Origin: Alviniconcha marisindica
Lineage: Eukaryota; Mollusca; Gastropoda; Provannidae
Length of the DNA stretch: 64,000 nt
Reading direction: 5' to 3'
Assembly (NCBI GenBank): GCA_018857735.1
Contig: JABMCL010002254.1
Location: 931,001-995,000, forward strand
Part shown: piece by piece, positions 34,490 to 48,112 of the stretch
Numbering within the stretch: the first letter of the stretch is position 1
Layout of the letters: each line of letters opens with the position of its first letter
Notes under the pieces: generated by a model
Seen by the model: the letters and a program-made list of their open reading frames with translations, nothing else
Databases searched by the model: none
What the model was told of the DNA's origin: nothing
Translations under genes and position numbers: made by a program

Positions 34490-35330
34490 ACAAACGTCTC
34501 GACGTCTCCTGAAAATGAAAAACCACCCAAGAGGCGGCGAGAGGCGTCTGGACAGCTCTGAGACCTGACGGTGTCTTGTGCAGCCGGTCCTTGGAGTGAA
34601 ACGTTTGTACCAGCTTTGACGTAATGGTGTGTAAGTGCGTTATCATGAAGGATTTGATTCCACGCATGGCTGAGGTTGATCGAGCTTTTTAAAAATATTT
34701 TTTTAATAGTGTTTCTTAATTGTGTGCAGGTGCGCTTCGGGCTCACGTTCGGTGTAAGCACCTTACAAATACTCTGTTACGTTACATTTCTTCAGTTCCG
34801 AGAGAAAAGTCTCTGTAGCGCCCACCGCCCCGTGACGCTGTGTCCTTTGCCAGTCTGCAGCACCATGCCCTTGGAGTTCAAATAAAATTTAAAAATAATA
34901 GTGCGTAAAGTCCTTTCTTCTCAGAGCGTTATCGCCTTGGGGTGCGTCTCATGCTTTGTTCATTGCTTTTCTCAAAGGTCCAAAATAAGGTAGCCAGGTT
35001 TCATCACCAGTCACCAGCTCATCGAGATGCCGTGGGTCGCAACGTCCATACATGTTGAGGAGGGCGGCTCAGTGTTCTACACTCTTCCTCTTCTGCAGGG
35101 GAGTCACAGTGCGGGGATCCATCCATGGCCTTACACAGCCCTTGGATCCATGTGGCGAAAAGGTTGCCGTAACCGAGTCTGTTTCGCGGGCGCTGGCTAT
35201 TTCCTCCAACGAAATGCGAGCGTCTTCATCGATCATGGCCGTCACACGTGCAACCAGAACTTCGTTGTACTTTTTGTTAATTTTTGCCTTGTCCCAACTG
35301 TCGTAAAGACTTGATTTCCCACACTGAAAA
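34490..35330 (-). pseudogene. Mariner-like transposase pseudogene
   Basis: Minus-strand fragments appear in transposase order. A helix-turn-helix part reads ARVTAMIDEDARISLEEIAS near 35250-35190. The linker WMDPRTVTPLQKRKSVEH ends in a stop. The first catalytic Asp block is VTGDETWLPYFGPLRK near 35010. Then come LNSKGMVLQTGKGHSVTG near 34880-34825 and the second Asp block ILHDNALTHH near 34650-34630, followed by a degenerate remnant of the third catalytic region near 34530. Stops and frameshifts separate the blocks, so it is not functional. The D-to-D spacing is longer than usual, which suggests an internal insertion. Terminal inverted repeats were not located. The nearest type, from memory of the family, is the mariner/Tc1 superfamily with a YF-P/NK motif. 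Confidence 0.8.
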
Positions 35331-35633
35331 TGCTCTACCAACCGGAAACCAGTTGGTTATGACGGAGATGACGGGCTTGCAGATGGCAGTTCCGAATTGC
35401 AGATGGCAGTTCCGAATGTCTGGCGGATGGCCCCAGAACGACCCGTAGCTTGGACCAACGTCAGTGGCGGAAAGTCCGGATTACCGTCTTTTCTTAGGCG
35501 GTGTCTGTTAGCCTGCATGGCTCACAAGATATGACGTGAAGTGAATTCCCACGTCCTTTTTCTTGTGAAGTTTTGCATACCAGTACTTTAGTCTTTGCTC
35601 TTTTTTTCTTTCCTTTTTTAAAAACTTATTTTT

Positions 35634-35707
<74 letters not shown>

Positions 35708-36056
35708 CATGTTGCAATGAATACAAAGGAGTTGTCATCCAAGACTGAAATATCCTCGTAGCACTGCTCTTCACTGAACCAAAACCTCTCTCTGTGTCTG
35801 GTTCTGAGTTCTGCCCCTCCCTCCCCCTTCTCTCATTTCTCTCTCCATCTCCCCCCCCCCCTCTTCCCCCCTCCCTCTTAGCTAGTCCTCATTCCTTGGC
35901 GCCTGGCCTCAGCAGGTGACAAAAAAACAAAACAAAAAAACCCAACAACAGAAGAGTGGAAAACTGCCGGGTTTCTGGAACAAACGTAACAGTATTAACA
36001 CACTGGTGCTCAGGAACCGCACAAACGTCGCTGAAAATAGAAGTGGACCAGAACAG
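35331..36056. other. Intergenic with (GT)n
   Basis: (GT)n at 35637-35706. Two adjacent copies of GCAGATGGCAGTTCCGAAT occur at about 35379-35418. Nothing else is recognised. Confidence 0.65.
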
Positions 36057-36310
36057 GATCTTGCCTGGCGGACCATCGTGCCTGGCGGACCATAGCGGAC
36101 CATCTTGCCTGGCAGACCATAGCGGACCATCATGCCTGGCATCCCCTATCTTGCCTGGCGGACCATCTTGTCTTGCGGACCATGGCGGACCATCTTGCCT
36201 GGCGGACCATCTTGCCTGGCCTGGGGACCATCTTGGCCTGGCGGACCATCTTACCTGGTGGACCATAGCGGACCATTTTGCCTGGCCTGGGACCATCTTG
36301 CCTGGCCTGG
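36057..36310. repeat. Short-unit minisatellite
   Basis: Irregular units built on GCGGACCATCTTGCCTG, about 17 bp, with variable spacers. Confidence 0.85.
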
Positions 36311-36702
36311 CGGAACGCACGGTGTGAGGGCTGGAACGGCGCCATTTGCCGAGGAACGCGGGTCACCATGGCCACATGTTCTCCACTGACTTCCATTTAC
36401 GCGTCATTTACCTCCGCCATTTGCTAAATCTGTGGCTGGGAGAGTGTGGGTGGTTTTATGTGGAAGAGAGTGAAAAGGAGAGAGTATTGTCAGAGTATGT
36501 TAATCACAGCAATCATCATGACTGGAGGTGGGGGGGGGGGGGGGGGGGTCTGGGTCTTCTCTGGTTCTTTCTCTTGTTGGTGAAGGGGGCTTCAGCTTGC
36601 TGGCTAATTCGACTTTTTGTTTAATCCTTTGTTTACTCATTTGCCCTCCGCCCCGGCCCCCTTTCCCGCTTCTCCCCACTCTTTCTTGTCTGTTGTTGTT
36701 GC

Positions 36703-36735
<33 letters not shown>

Positions 36736-37703
36736 CTTCTTCTTCTGCTGCTGCTTCATCTTCCTCTTCCTCCAGCTCCTCTTCTTTTTCTTCAAAATTC
36801 ATCTTGTTCTTTTCCTGCTGTTGCTTTCATGACGAATGCGATGCAGAACGGAGTCCAACCTTTTGACGGTCAGGTTGGACATATGCAACCCCCCCCCCCC
36901 CCCTCCCCCCCATACACACACCAAATCAGGGAGCTGACTGGCTGAGTTCTGTTTGCACGCTGTGCAGAGACCAGCTCCGCGGTTCACCGCTAAGGTATTC
37001 AAAGCAGCCAGCAGAGCTACAGACGCTGCTCCTCTTCATTTACTTCTCCCCATTTCAAGGCTTTGCCGGATGTTGCTTCACTGCTGGCCGCCGGGCTCCG
37101 CTCTTTGCTCTGCCCACAAACCCGGCACAAGTGCTGTTCATGCTGGTCCCAGACACCTGCACAACCTGTTTGTGTTTTCCTGTTAGACGCTGGGCAGGTG
37201 TTCATATTATGCTGTTAGATGCTCGGCAGAAGCTGTTCATTTTTGCTGAGAGATTTGACATGACATAGTATTTGATATTCGCGAGACAAAGAAAAACAAA
37301 TGTGCGGTTTGGCGCGACAAATACCAGGTGTACAGAAGATGTCACAGTGAGGCAGGCCGACAAATGCTCCGGTTCAGGGTCTACGACAGATCTGTGGCAG
37401 GTCTACGACAGGTCTAGCATCCCATCTTTACAGCCGGAGCGTTTTGTTTCTGTCCTGTTCTGGTCAACGCTTTGCAGCACACTCATCACGACCACACTTG
37501 TTTCCCGTCGTACGCGGAAGTAATAAATGAAGCGGTTTACTTGCGTTTTGTTGTTCTTGTTTTGTTTTCGGAGAATGCGATCGGAATTGTCTTGGTAAAA
37601 ATCAGCGAAGGGGACAAGAAAGTGACAACACATACAACACGCAATTCCGAACATGTAAGTTGGCAGGTTTGAAAATCCTGAAATTCCGCAGAAGACCCAG
37701 TGG
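36311..37703. other. Intergenic, simple repeats only
   Basis: Poly-G at 36531-36548, (GTT)n at 36690-36735 and poly-C at 36889-36910. No gene is recognised. Confidence 0.6.
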
Positions 37704-38148
37704 CCTATATTGTTCAACACATTCTATGGGGACCTAGTGGTCTATATTGTTCAACATACTCTGTGGGGACCCAGGGTTCTATATTGTTCAGCACATTCTA
37801 TGGGGACACAGTGACTAGTCTATATTGTTCAGCACACTCTGTGGGGATCTAGTGGTCTAGTTTGTTCAGCACGCTCTGTGGGGACCTAGTGGTCTATATT
37901 GATCAGCACACTCTGTCGGGACCTAGGGGTCTATATTGTTTAGCACATTCTATGGGGACATAGTGGTCTATAATGTTTAGCACATTCTATGGGGACCCAG
38001 TGGTCTATATTGTTCAGAATACTCTGTCGGGACCCAGTGGTCTATATTGTTTAGCACAGTCTATGGGGACCCAGTGGTCTATATTGTTTAGCACAGTCTA
38101 TGGGGACCAACCACTGTATACTGGTCAGCATGGTTGGTGGGGACCCGC
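37704..38148. repeat. 37-bp minisatellite
   Basis: About 11-12 diverged units of the form CTATATTGTTCAGCACACTC then TGTGGGGACCTAGTGGT. Confidence 0.92.
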
Positions 38149-38300
38149 GGGCTGGTTACAACGAATAGGTTTGAATTTCTGTGTGAATCTATTTAATTAC
38201 AGTGTTCCTGAAGAAAATCGATGAGTAAAATTCATATCAGCATGCAAATGATGTCATACAAGCAGGCTAATGAGGACAACAGTGTCATCAGTCACCACAG

Positions 38301-38742
38301 ACCAGCAGGTAGCTGCACCGTGTGACTAGCAGGTCGTGCTATAGCTGCACCGTGTGACTAGCAGGTCGTGCTATAGCTGCACCGTGTGACTAGCAGGTCG
38401 TGCTATAGCTGCATCGTGTGACCAACAGGTCGTACTATAGCTGCACCGTGTGACTAGCAGGTCGTGCTATAGCTGCATCGTGTGACCAACAGGTCGTGCT
38501 ATAGTTGCATCGTGTGACCAACAGGTCGTGCTATAGCTGCATCGTGTGACCAACAGGTAGCTGCACCGTGTGACTAACAGGTCGTGCTATAGCTGCATCC
38601 TTTGACCAACAGGTCGTGCTATAGCTGCATCGTGTGACCAACAGGTATCTGCACCGTGTGACTAACAGGTCGTGCTATAGCTGCATCCTTTGACCAACAG
38701 GTCGTGCTATAGCTGCATCGTGTGACCAACAGGTCGTGCTAT
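38301..38742. repeat. 32-bp minisatellite, left part of split array
   Basis: Units of the form CTGCATCGTGTGACCAACAG then GTCGTGCTATAG, about 13 copies with some truncated. The array is interrupted by the element at 38743-39250 and resumes in register at 39251. Confidence 0.93.
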
Positions 38743-39250
38743 TGGGCGATTCAGGCGGGGTTGTTAACTCCCTTGACTTTTGCCCGGCATCGTTTAAGTC
38801 CCTTGGCTGCTTTTACTTCCGGTATTTGCGTACTTTCTTCACAATGGAAGGCGGTGACAGTGAATTTGCGAATTTTACACTGCCAACTTTAAAGGCATTT
38901 TTGGAGGCCCGTAGTCATAATGTGTCTGGCAATAACTTGTTGCTCGTGCTATAGGATGCCCCAAAACGCATTTTTTCTACAAACTCGCGATCTTCTGTTC
39001 AGCCAAAAATCGACGCAAAGACACTTTTTTTCCACCCTCCATTGACTCTTCCACTGGTAATTTTTTGCAACTGCAACAGAAACTGGCATTTGTAATGCTT
39101 GCGATTCTAGGTTCAACTTCACTGTGCTAACAGCGTGTACAACGCCACTCAGAAATCGGCCCGGAAGTGCGCTGCGACCTCTCGCGACTTCTTGCGCGAA
39201 AGTGTACAAAGCGCATTCACTCTAGCAAACCAGCTTCGCTGGATCGCCCA
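38743..39250 (+). mobile_element. 508-bp terminal-inverted-repeat DNA transposon (MITE-like)
   Basis: The ends are TGGGCGATTCAG (38743-38754) and its inverse CTGGATCGCCCA (39239-39250), 11 of 12 matching. It is flanked by AT on both sides. Removing the element and one AT restores an exact 32-bp array unit across the junction, so the empty site is directly visible. The inside is single-copy in this window and carries a SAP-like coding remnant, so it is probably a deletion derivative of a larger transposon. The superfamily cannot be assigned from a 2-bp duplication alone. Confidence 0.85.
38844..38954 (+). pseudogene. SAP-like N-terminal coding remnant inside the TIR element
   Basis: The frame starts MEGGDSEFAN and continues FTLPTLKAFLEARSHNVSGN before a stop at 38952-38954. 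The pattern LPTLKAFLEARSHNVSGN fits a SAP DNA-binding motif (Leu-x-x-Leu-Lys...Gly-Asn). After the stop, a +1 shift reads GCPKTHFFYKLA, which looks like continued coding sequence. It is therefore a decayed piece of a transposon protein and not a host gene. Confidence 0.6.
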
Positions 39251-39502
39251 ATAGCAGCATCGTATGACCAACAGGTCGCACTATAGCTGTATCGTGTGAC
39301 CAACAGGTCGTGCTATAGCTGCATCGTGTGACCAACAGGTCGTGCTATAGCTGCATCGTGTGACCAACAGGTCGTGCTATAGCTGCATCGTGTGACCAAC
39401 AGGTCGTGCTATAGCTGCATCGTGTGACCAACAGGTCGTGCTATAGCTGCATCGTGTGACCAACAGGTCGTGCTATAGCTGCATCGTGTGACCAACAGGT
39501 AC
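39251..39502. repeat. 32-bp minisatellite, right part of split array
   Basis: About 8 units with the same 32-bp sequence as 38301-38742. The copies here are more uniform than on the left. Confidence 0.93.
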
Positions 39503-40895
<1,393 letters not shown>

Positions 40896-41322
40896 TGTTC
40901 ACACAGCAACAACATCACGATACAGCACTGTTCACACAGCAACAACATCACGATACAGCACTGTTCACACAGCTACATCATGGTACAGCACTGTCCGTAC
41001 AGCTACAACATCACGGTACAGCACTGTTCACACAGTTACAACATCACGGTACAGCACTGTTCACACAGTTACAACATCACGGTACAGCACTGTTCACACA
41101 GTTACAACATCACGGTACAGCACTGTTCACACAGTTACAACATCACGGTACAGCACTGTTCACACAGTTACAACATCACGGTACAGCACTGTTCACACAG
41201 TTACAACATCACGGTACAGCACTGTCCGTACAGCTACATCACGGTACAACACTGTTCACACAGTTACAACATCACGGTACAGCACTGTTCACACAGTTAC
41301 AACATCACGGTACAGCACTGTA
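40896..41322. repeat. 33-bp minisatellite
   Basis: 13 units of the form TGTTCACACAGTTACAACAT then CACGGTACAGCAC. Because 33 is a multiple of three, an open frame of 380 codons spans it and its neighbour; I do not regard it as a gene. Confidence 0.95.
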
Positions 41323-41529
41323 TTGAAAACCCTCCAGCTGTTCCCGAAGAAAGAAGCCAACCAACCGCCTCATTACTACCTCAGCAAAGCTGGGTCAAGG
41401 AGAGTGACACCCTCACCGGCTGAAGTCGAAAAAGCAACCGGCTTCCCCAGTGAACCTCCGAACCAATATTATAGCCATGTGTTGTGGCCGGCGGGTGCGG
41501 GTGAGACTGAGGTCAGTGCAAATGCTGTT

Positions 41530-41945
41530 CGCTGGGAGAGCACTTCTGTTTGCAGAGGACAGTTTGTCTATTTGCAAAGTGAAGTCTCTGTTTGCAAAGT
41601 CAAGTCTCTGTTTACACGGCGCATTGTCTCTATTTGCAGGGAGATCTCTCTGTTTCCAAAAGTAAAGTCTCTGCTCGCAAAATATAGTGTCTGTTTGCAG
41701 GGCGCAATGTCTCTGTGTGCAAGGAAATCTCTGTTTCCCAAAGTAATGTCTCTTCTCGCAAAATATAATGTCTGTTTGCAGGGCGCAATGTCTCTGTGTG
41801 CAAGGAAATGTCTGTTTCCCAAAGTAATGTCTCTTCTCGCTGGGAGCAATGTCTTTGTTTCCAAAAATGAAAATAAATGTTTCCGAAAGAAAAGTCTCCG
41901 TTTGCAGATAAAGCGCTACAAATAAATTATCTGTTTGCAGGGTGC
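41530..41945. repeat. Composite minisatellite (18-bp sub-units, 81-bp higher order)
   Basis: Units built on GTCTCTGTTTGCAAAGT. A higher-order copy of 81 bp starts with GGCGCAATGTCTCTG at 41701 and 41782. Confidence 0.88.
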
Positions 41946-41946
41946 A

Positions 41947-42109
<163 letters not shown>

Positions 42110-42561
42110 GGGGCGACAGGGACGCGGACACCGGTAGACACATTGACAGTATACTCGGAAGGCCAGGCCCGCCTACCGGACCTGGAGTGTGACTGACGGT
42201 TATTTGATTTAATTAACTTAAATAGTCATCTCCCCAATCTTCATATCGAAGTGTACTTTGGCCGACTCACCGCATTTTTGTCCTCGTCACTCTCGAGTGT
42301 GTGTGACAGTAAAGTGCGTGTGTGAGAAGAAAGTGTGTCAGGGTGTAGTGGGTGCACACAGCCAAGCGGTAGGCTGTCACGTGAAGGTGCTGTAGCCATC
42401 CGGCATTGCATCCACAGTCCAGACCGAAATTCAGCACAGCTTGCTCCTTCCTTTGGTCATTGTTCTTGCAGTACTACATTATAAAAAGAAAACAGAAGAA
42501 GAAACAGCTGAATTGTTTTCTCTATTTTTCGAATGGTGTCTCTTGATTTATTAATTAAAAA

Positions 42562-42564
<3 letters not shown>

Positions 42565-42628
<64 letters not shown>

Positions 42629-42689
42629 AGTTGTTAGACAGGTTTTTGACCGAACCTAAACTACAATCCTTGTAAAATAAAGTTTTCGA

Positions 42690-42740
<51 letters not shown>

Positions 42741-42763
42741 CCTCCTCTCTCTCTCTCTCTCTC
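42565..42763. repeat. Two (CT)n microsatellites
   Basis: (CT)n at 42565-42625 and 42694-42763, separated by about 68 bp of unique sequence. Confidence 0.95.
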
Positions 42764-43277
42764 CGTTCATCAAGTGACGTAATCGATCCTAACGGAAGTC
42801 CATCAGCGGACTAACAAGCGGCTGCCTGTCTTTCCCCTAGCTGTGGGTGTCACATGACAAGAGGCTGAACTATGCTACATTTGGAGAGAGTATGCAAAGT
42901 GCCTGTACCAGTTTATACCAGCAAGCCACACTTATCCAGCCATTGCTGCACTGACCGTCTTCACCTGACACTCACCGCCTCTTCTCCCCTAGTTTTTTTT
43001 TCTTTTTTTTTTTTCTTCCCCTCTTTCATTCCAGACCACGAATGTCCGCGATAAACACTTTGACGTGCGGCAGTGGACGTTTGAATTTGTTCCGGCTTGG
43101 TGAGCAAATTGGAAGATGGTGTGGTTGTTGATAAAAGGGTGATAGTGAGTGACTTGCAGTAGACCTGTTTTTCTACATTATCTCCGTGCTCCGCGAGTTC
43201 CTCTTCTACTTCCCAGCGCTGCAGGCATGTCAACACACAACTGACACGACAGTCTGACCAACAGCCTGCATTACTCT

Positions 43278-43278
43278 G

Positions 43279-43345
<67 letters not shown>

Positions 43346-43362
43346 TGTGTCATGTGTGTGAC

Positions 43363-43412
<50 letters not shown>

Positions 43413-43436
43413 TGTGTGTGTGTGCGTGCGTGTGTG

Positions 43437-43513
<77 letters not shown>
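43278..43513. repeat. Compound (GT)n/(GA)n microsatellite
   Basis: About 160 bp of GT with short interruptions passes directly into about 75 bp of (GA)n. Confidence 0.96.
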
Positions 43514-43518
<5 letters not shown>

Positions 43519-43763
43519 TAAAAGAAAGAGAGGGGGGCTACACCTCTTCAGGTTAGGTTTGACAGACAGTGCAGTGGTAATTCGCCAATGTATGGTCACC
43601 GTTTGCTCAGGCTTGTTGCTGTGAACTCGGTCAGTGACAAGAATGTCTCCTAAAAAATGAAAAAAGACGACCTGCTGCCAACCGTCTTCCTCGTCCTGGC
43701 TCCTTTCCACAACGTCATCGTTTGCTGCCAATCGTCTTTCTCGTCTTGGCTCCTTCCGGCACG

Positions 43764-43912
43764 CCAGTGGCGGAAAACCCCAACGTTAATGGCCAGTGGT
43801 GGAAAACCCCAACGTTAATGGCCAGTGGCGGAAAACCCCAACGTTAATAGCCAGTGGCGGAAAAACCCAACGTTAATGGCCAGTGGCGGAAAAACCCAAC
43901 GTTAATGGCCAG
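43764..43912. repeat. 29-bp minisatellite
   Basis: Five units of the form CGTTAATGGCCAGTGGCGGA then AAACCCCAA. A matching core AGTGGCGGAAA also occurs alone near 35464. Confidence 0.92.
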
Positions 43913-44337
43913 TGCTCACTCTGCTTCAGCTTCAAGTTCCGCTGCAGTTTGCGTTGCGATGTCAATGTGTTTATTTTATTGGGGGGGGGGGGGGGGGACT
44001 CTGCCGTAAGCAGTAAGCAGACGTTATACCTTTCATTCGTAAAAATACAGTTACCTTTGTCTGGAAACGATGCAGAGTCATAGTGACTGGACCTGTTTCA
44101 CTCCAGTACAGTGCAAAAACGGTTGCACTGAAATGCTTAGAATTGTCTATGTACGGCTAAATGTTACACGAGGAACATCGGGTGATGGTGTCTTTAACAG
44201 CTCAACCTAGCACTAAATACTGTCGCCAGGCGGAACTGCAAACGCGGACCACGAATTAAGCCCCATTCAGTCGTCCTTCCGCTCCGTGATGTGGTTATCT
44301 GCTTGGACAGCCGCTGTCAAAACTCCATTCAGCTTAA
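43913..44337. other. Intergenic, nothing recognised
   Basis: Unique-looking sequence with one poly-G run at 43981-43997. Confidence 0.6.
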
Positions 44338-44978
44338 CTAATGGGGTGACAGGAGGCAGGCGCTGTGTGTCCATAGATCCACTGACAGGAGGCAGGCGCT
44401 GTGTGTCCATAGATCCACTGACAGGCGGTGCGTGTCCATAGATCCACTGACAGGAGTCAGGCGGTGTGTCCAAAGATCCACTGACAGGCGATGTGTCCAT
44501 AGATCCACTGACAGGAGTCAGGCGGTGTGTCCATAGATCCACTGACAGGAGGCAGGCGGTGTGTCCATAGATCCACTGACAGGAGTCAGGCGGTGTGTCC
44601 ATAGATCCACTGACAGGAGGCAGGCGGTGTGTCCATAGATCCACTGACAGGCGATGTGTCCATAGATCCACTGACAGGAGTCAGGCGATGTGTCCATAGA
44701 TCCACTGACAGGAGTCAGGCGATGTGTCCATAGATCCACTGACAGGAGTCAGGCGGTGTGTCCATAGATCCACTGACAGGAGTCAGGCGGTGTGTCCAAA
44801 GATCCACTGACAGGCGATGTGTCCATAGATCCACTGACAGGAGTCAGGCGATGTGTCCATAGATCCACTGACAGGAGTCAGGCGGTGTGTCCATAGATCC
44901 ACTGACAGGAGGCAGGCGGTGTGTCCATAGATCCACTGACAGGAGTCAGGCGGTGTGTCCATAGATCCACTGACAGGT
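44338..44978. repeat. 34-bp minisatellite
   Basis: About 18-19 units of the form GATCCACTGACAGGAGTCAG then GCGGTGTGTCCATA, with shorter variants that lack the middle. Confidence 0.95.
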
Positions 44979-45756
<778 letters not shown>

Positions 45757-46716
45757 AGGTGAGGAGGAGACAGGTAGGTGAAGGTGAGGAGGTGGCAGGG
45801 GAGGAGGACGCAGGTAGGTGAAGGTGAGGAGGTGGCAGGAGAGGAGGAGGCAGGTAGGTGCAGGTGAGGAGGTGGCAGGAGAGGAGGAGGCAGGTAGGTG
45901 AAGGTGAGGGGGTGGCAGGTAGGTGAAGGTGAGGGGATGGCAGGTAGGTGAAGGTGAGGAGGTGGCAGCAGAGGAGGAGGCAGGTAGGTGAAGGTGAGGA
46001 GGTGGCAGGGAAGGAGGACGCAGGTAGGTGAAGGTGAGGGGGTGGCAGGTAGGTGAAGGTGAGGAGGTGGCAGGAGAGGATGAGGCAGGTAGGTGCAGGT
46101 GAGGAGGTGGCAGGTAGGTGAAGGTGAGGAGGTGGCAGGAGAGGATGAGGCAGGTAGGTGCAGGTGAGGGGGTGGCAGGTAGGTGAAGGTGAGGAGGTGG
46201 CAGGAGGTGAGGGAGGAGGTGGCAGGTAGGTGAGGTGAGGAGGTGGCAGGTAGGTGAAGGTGGGTAGGGAGGGTGGCAGGTAGGTGAAGGTGAGGGGGTG
46301 GCAGGTAGGTGAAGGTGAGGAGGTGGCAGGAGAGGAGGAGGCAGGTAGGTGCAGGTGAGGGGTGGAGGGAAGGGGGCAGGTAGGTGAAGGTGAGGGGGTG
46401 GCAGGTAGGTGAAGGTGAGGGGGTGGCATGAGAGGAGGAGGCAGGTAGGTGACAGGTGAGGAGGTGGCAGGGAGGAGGAGGCAGGTAGGTGAGGTGAGGA
46501 GGTGGGTAGGGAAGTGAGGTGGCAGGAGGTGAAGGTGAGTGAGGGGGTGGCAGGGGAGGAGGATGGCAGGTAGGTGAAGGTGAGGAGGAGGTGGCAGGGG
46601 AGGAGGTGGCAGGTAGGTGAAGGTGAGGAGGAGGTGGCAGGGGAGGAGGTGGCAGGTAGGTGAAGGTGAGGAGGGGGTGGCAGGGGAGGAGGTGGGAGGT
46701 AGGTGTAGGTGAGGAG
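45757..46716. repeat. G-rich minisatellite, about 960 bp
   Basis: Built on AGGTAGGTGAAGGTGAGG and GGTGGCAGG with 24-60 bp higher-order variants. The + strand has dense GG/GGG runs that could form G-quadruplexes; the minus strand gives Pro/Ser/Leu frames of over 380 codons that are repeat artefacts. Confidence 0.95.
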
Positions 46717-46773
46717 GACAGAAAGTCAGCACAGAACGTTGAACATGGAGAAGAAAATTCTCCTGCCGCCGTT

Positions 46774-46845
46774 TGTGCCACGACTCAAACTCGAGACCTT
46801 TCGATCGTGACAAGTCTGTCGTTCTGCCACTGAGCTATCCCCGCG
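46774..46845 (-). other. tRNA-like sequence (SINE head or tRNA pseudogene)
   Basis: On the minus strand TAGCTCAGTGG (46837-46827) is a perfect A box and GAGTTTGAGTC (46792-46782) is a weaker B box, at exactly tRNA spacing. The D stem pairs 3 of 4. The acceptor stem does not pair and the T stem is weak, so it is not a working tRNA. It sits directly left of the 63-bp array. Confidence 0.6.
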
Positions 46846-46852
46846 CCCCATC

Positions 46853-48112
46853 TAATGAACATGGCCTGTTTTTTATCGTACATTGTGGGTGGAAAATCCG
46901 TTACCTGTGTTCATCTAATGAACATGGCCTGTTTTTTATCGTACATTGTGGGTGGAAAATCCGTTACCTGTGTTCATCTAATGAACATGGCCTGTTTTTT
47001 ATCGTACATTGTGGGTGGAAAATCCGTTACCTGTGTTCATCTAATGAACATGGCCTGTTTTTTATCGTACATTGTGGGTGGAAAATCCGTTACCTGTGTT
47101 CATCTAATGAACATGGCCTGTTTTTTATCGTACATTGTGAGTGGAAAATCCGTTACCTGTGTTCATCTAATGAACATGGCCTGTTTTTTATCGTACATTG
47201 TGGGTGGAAAATCCGTTACCTGTGTTCATCTAATGAACATGGCCTGTTTTTTATCGTACATTGTGGGTGGAAAATCCGTTACCTGTGTTCATCTAATGAA
47301 CATGGCCTGTTTTTTATCGTACATTGTGGGTGGAAAATCCGTTACCTGTGTTCATCTAATGAACATGACCTGTTTTTATCGTAGATTGTGAGTGGAAAAT
47401 CCGTTACCTGTGTTCATCTAATGAACATGACCTGTTTTTTTATCGTACATTGCGGGTGGAAAATCCGTTACCTGTGTTCATCTAATGAACATGACCTGTT
47501 TTTGTATTGTACATTGTGGGTGTAAATCCGTTACTGGTGTTCATCTAATGAACATGACCTTTTTTTGTATCGTACATTGTGGGTGGAAGATCCGTTACTT
47601 GTGTTCATCTAATGAACATGACCTGTTTTTGTATCGTACATTGTGGGTGAAGATCCGTTACTTGTGTTCATATAATGAACATGACCTGTTTTTGTATCGT
47701 ACATTGTGGGTGGAAAATCCGTTACTTGTGTTCATCTAATGAACATGACCTGTTTTTGTATCGTACATTTTGGGTGGAAATCTGTTACTTGTGTTCATCT
47801 AATGAACATGACCTGCTTTTGTATCGTATATTGTGGGTGGAAATCTGTTACTTGTGTTCATCTAATGAACATGACCTGTTTTTGTATCATACATTGTGGG
47901 TGGAAATCGTTACTTGTGTTCATATAATGAACATGACCTGTTTTTGTATCGTACATTGTGGGTGGAAAATCCGTTACTTGTGTTCATCTAATGAACATGA
48001 CCTGTTTTTGTAACGTACATTTTGGGTGGAAATCTGTTACTTGTGTTCATCTAATGAAATGACCTGTTTTGTATCGTAATTGTGGGTGGAAATCTGTTAC
48101 TTGTGTTCATCA
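46853..48112. repeat. 63-bp minisatellite
   Basis: About 20 units, starting CTAATGAACATGGCCTG. The first eight (46853-47356) are almost identical; from 47357 on, units are 57-63 bp with many substitutions and indels. The unit is 21 codons, so frames stay open on the + strand over the left half. Confidence 0.96.

Noticed and set aside
46774..46845. Functional tRNA on the minus strand
   Set aside because: The acceptor stem does not pair, the T stem is weak and the anticodon stem does not close, so only tRNA-like boxes can be claimed.
46773..47391. Open frames with a 21-residue protein repeat
   Set aside because: The 63-bp unit is open in two + frames, and diverged units contain frameshifts, so there is no coding constraint.
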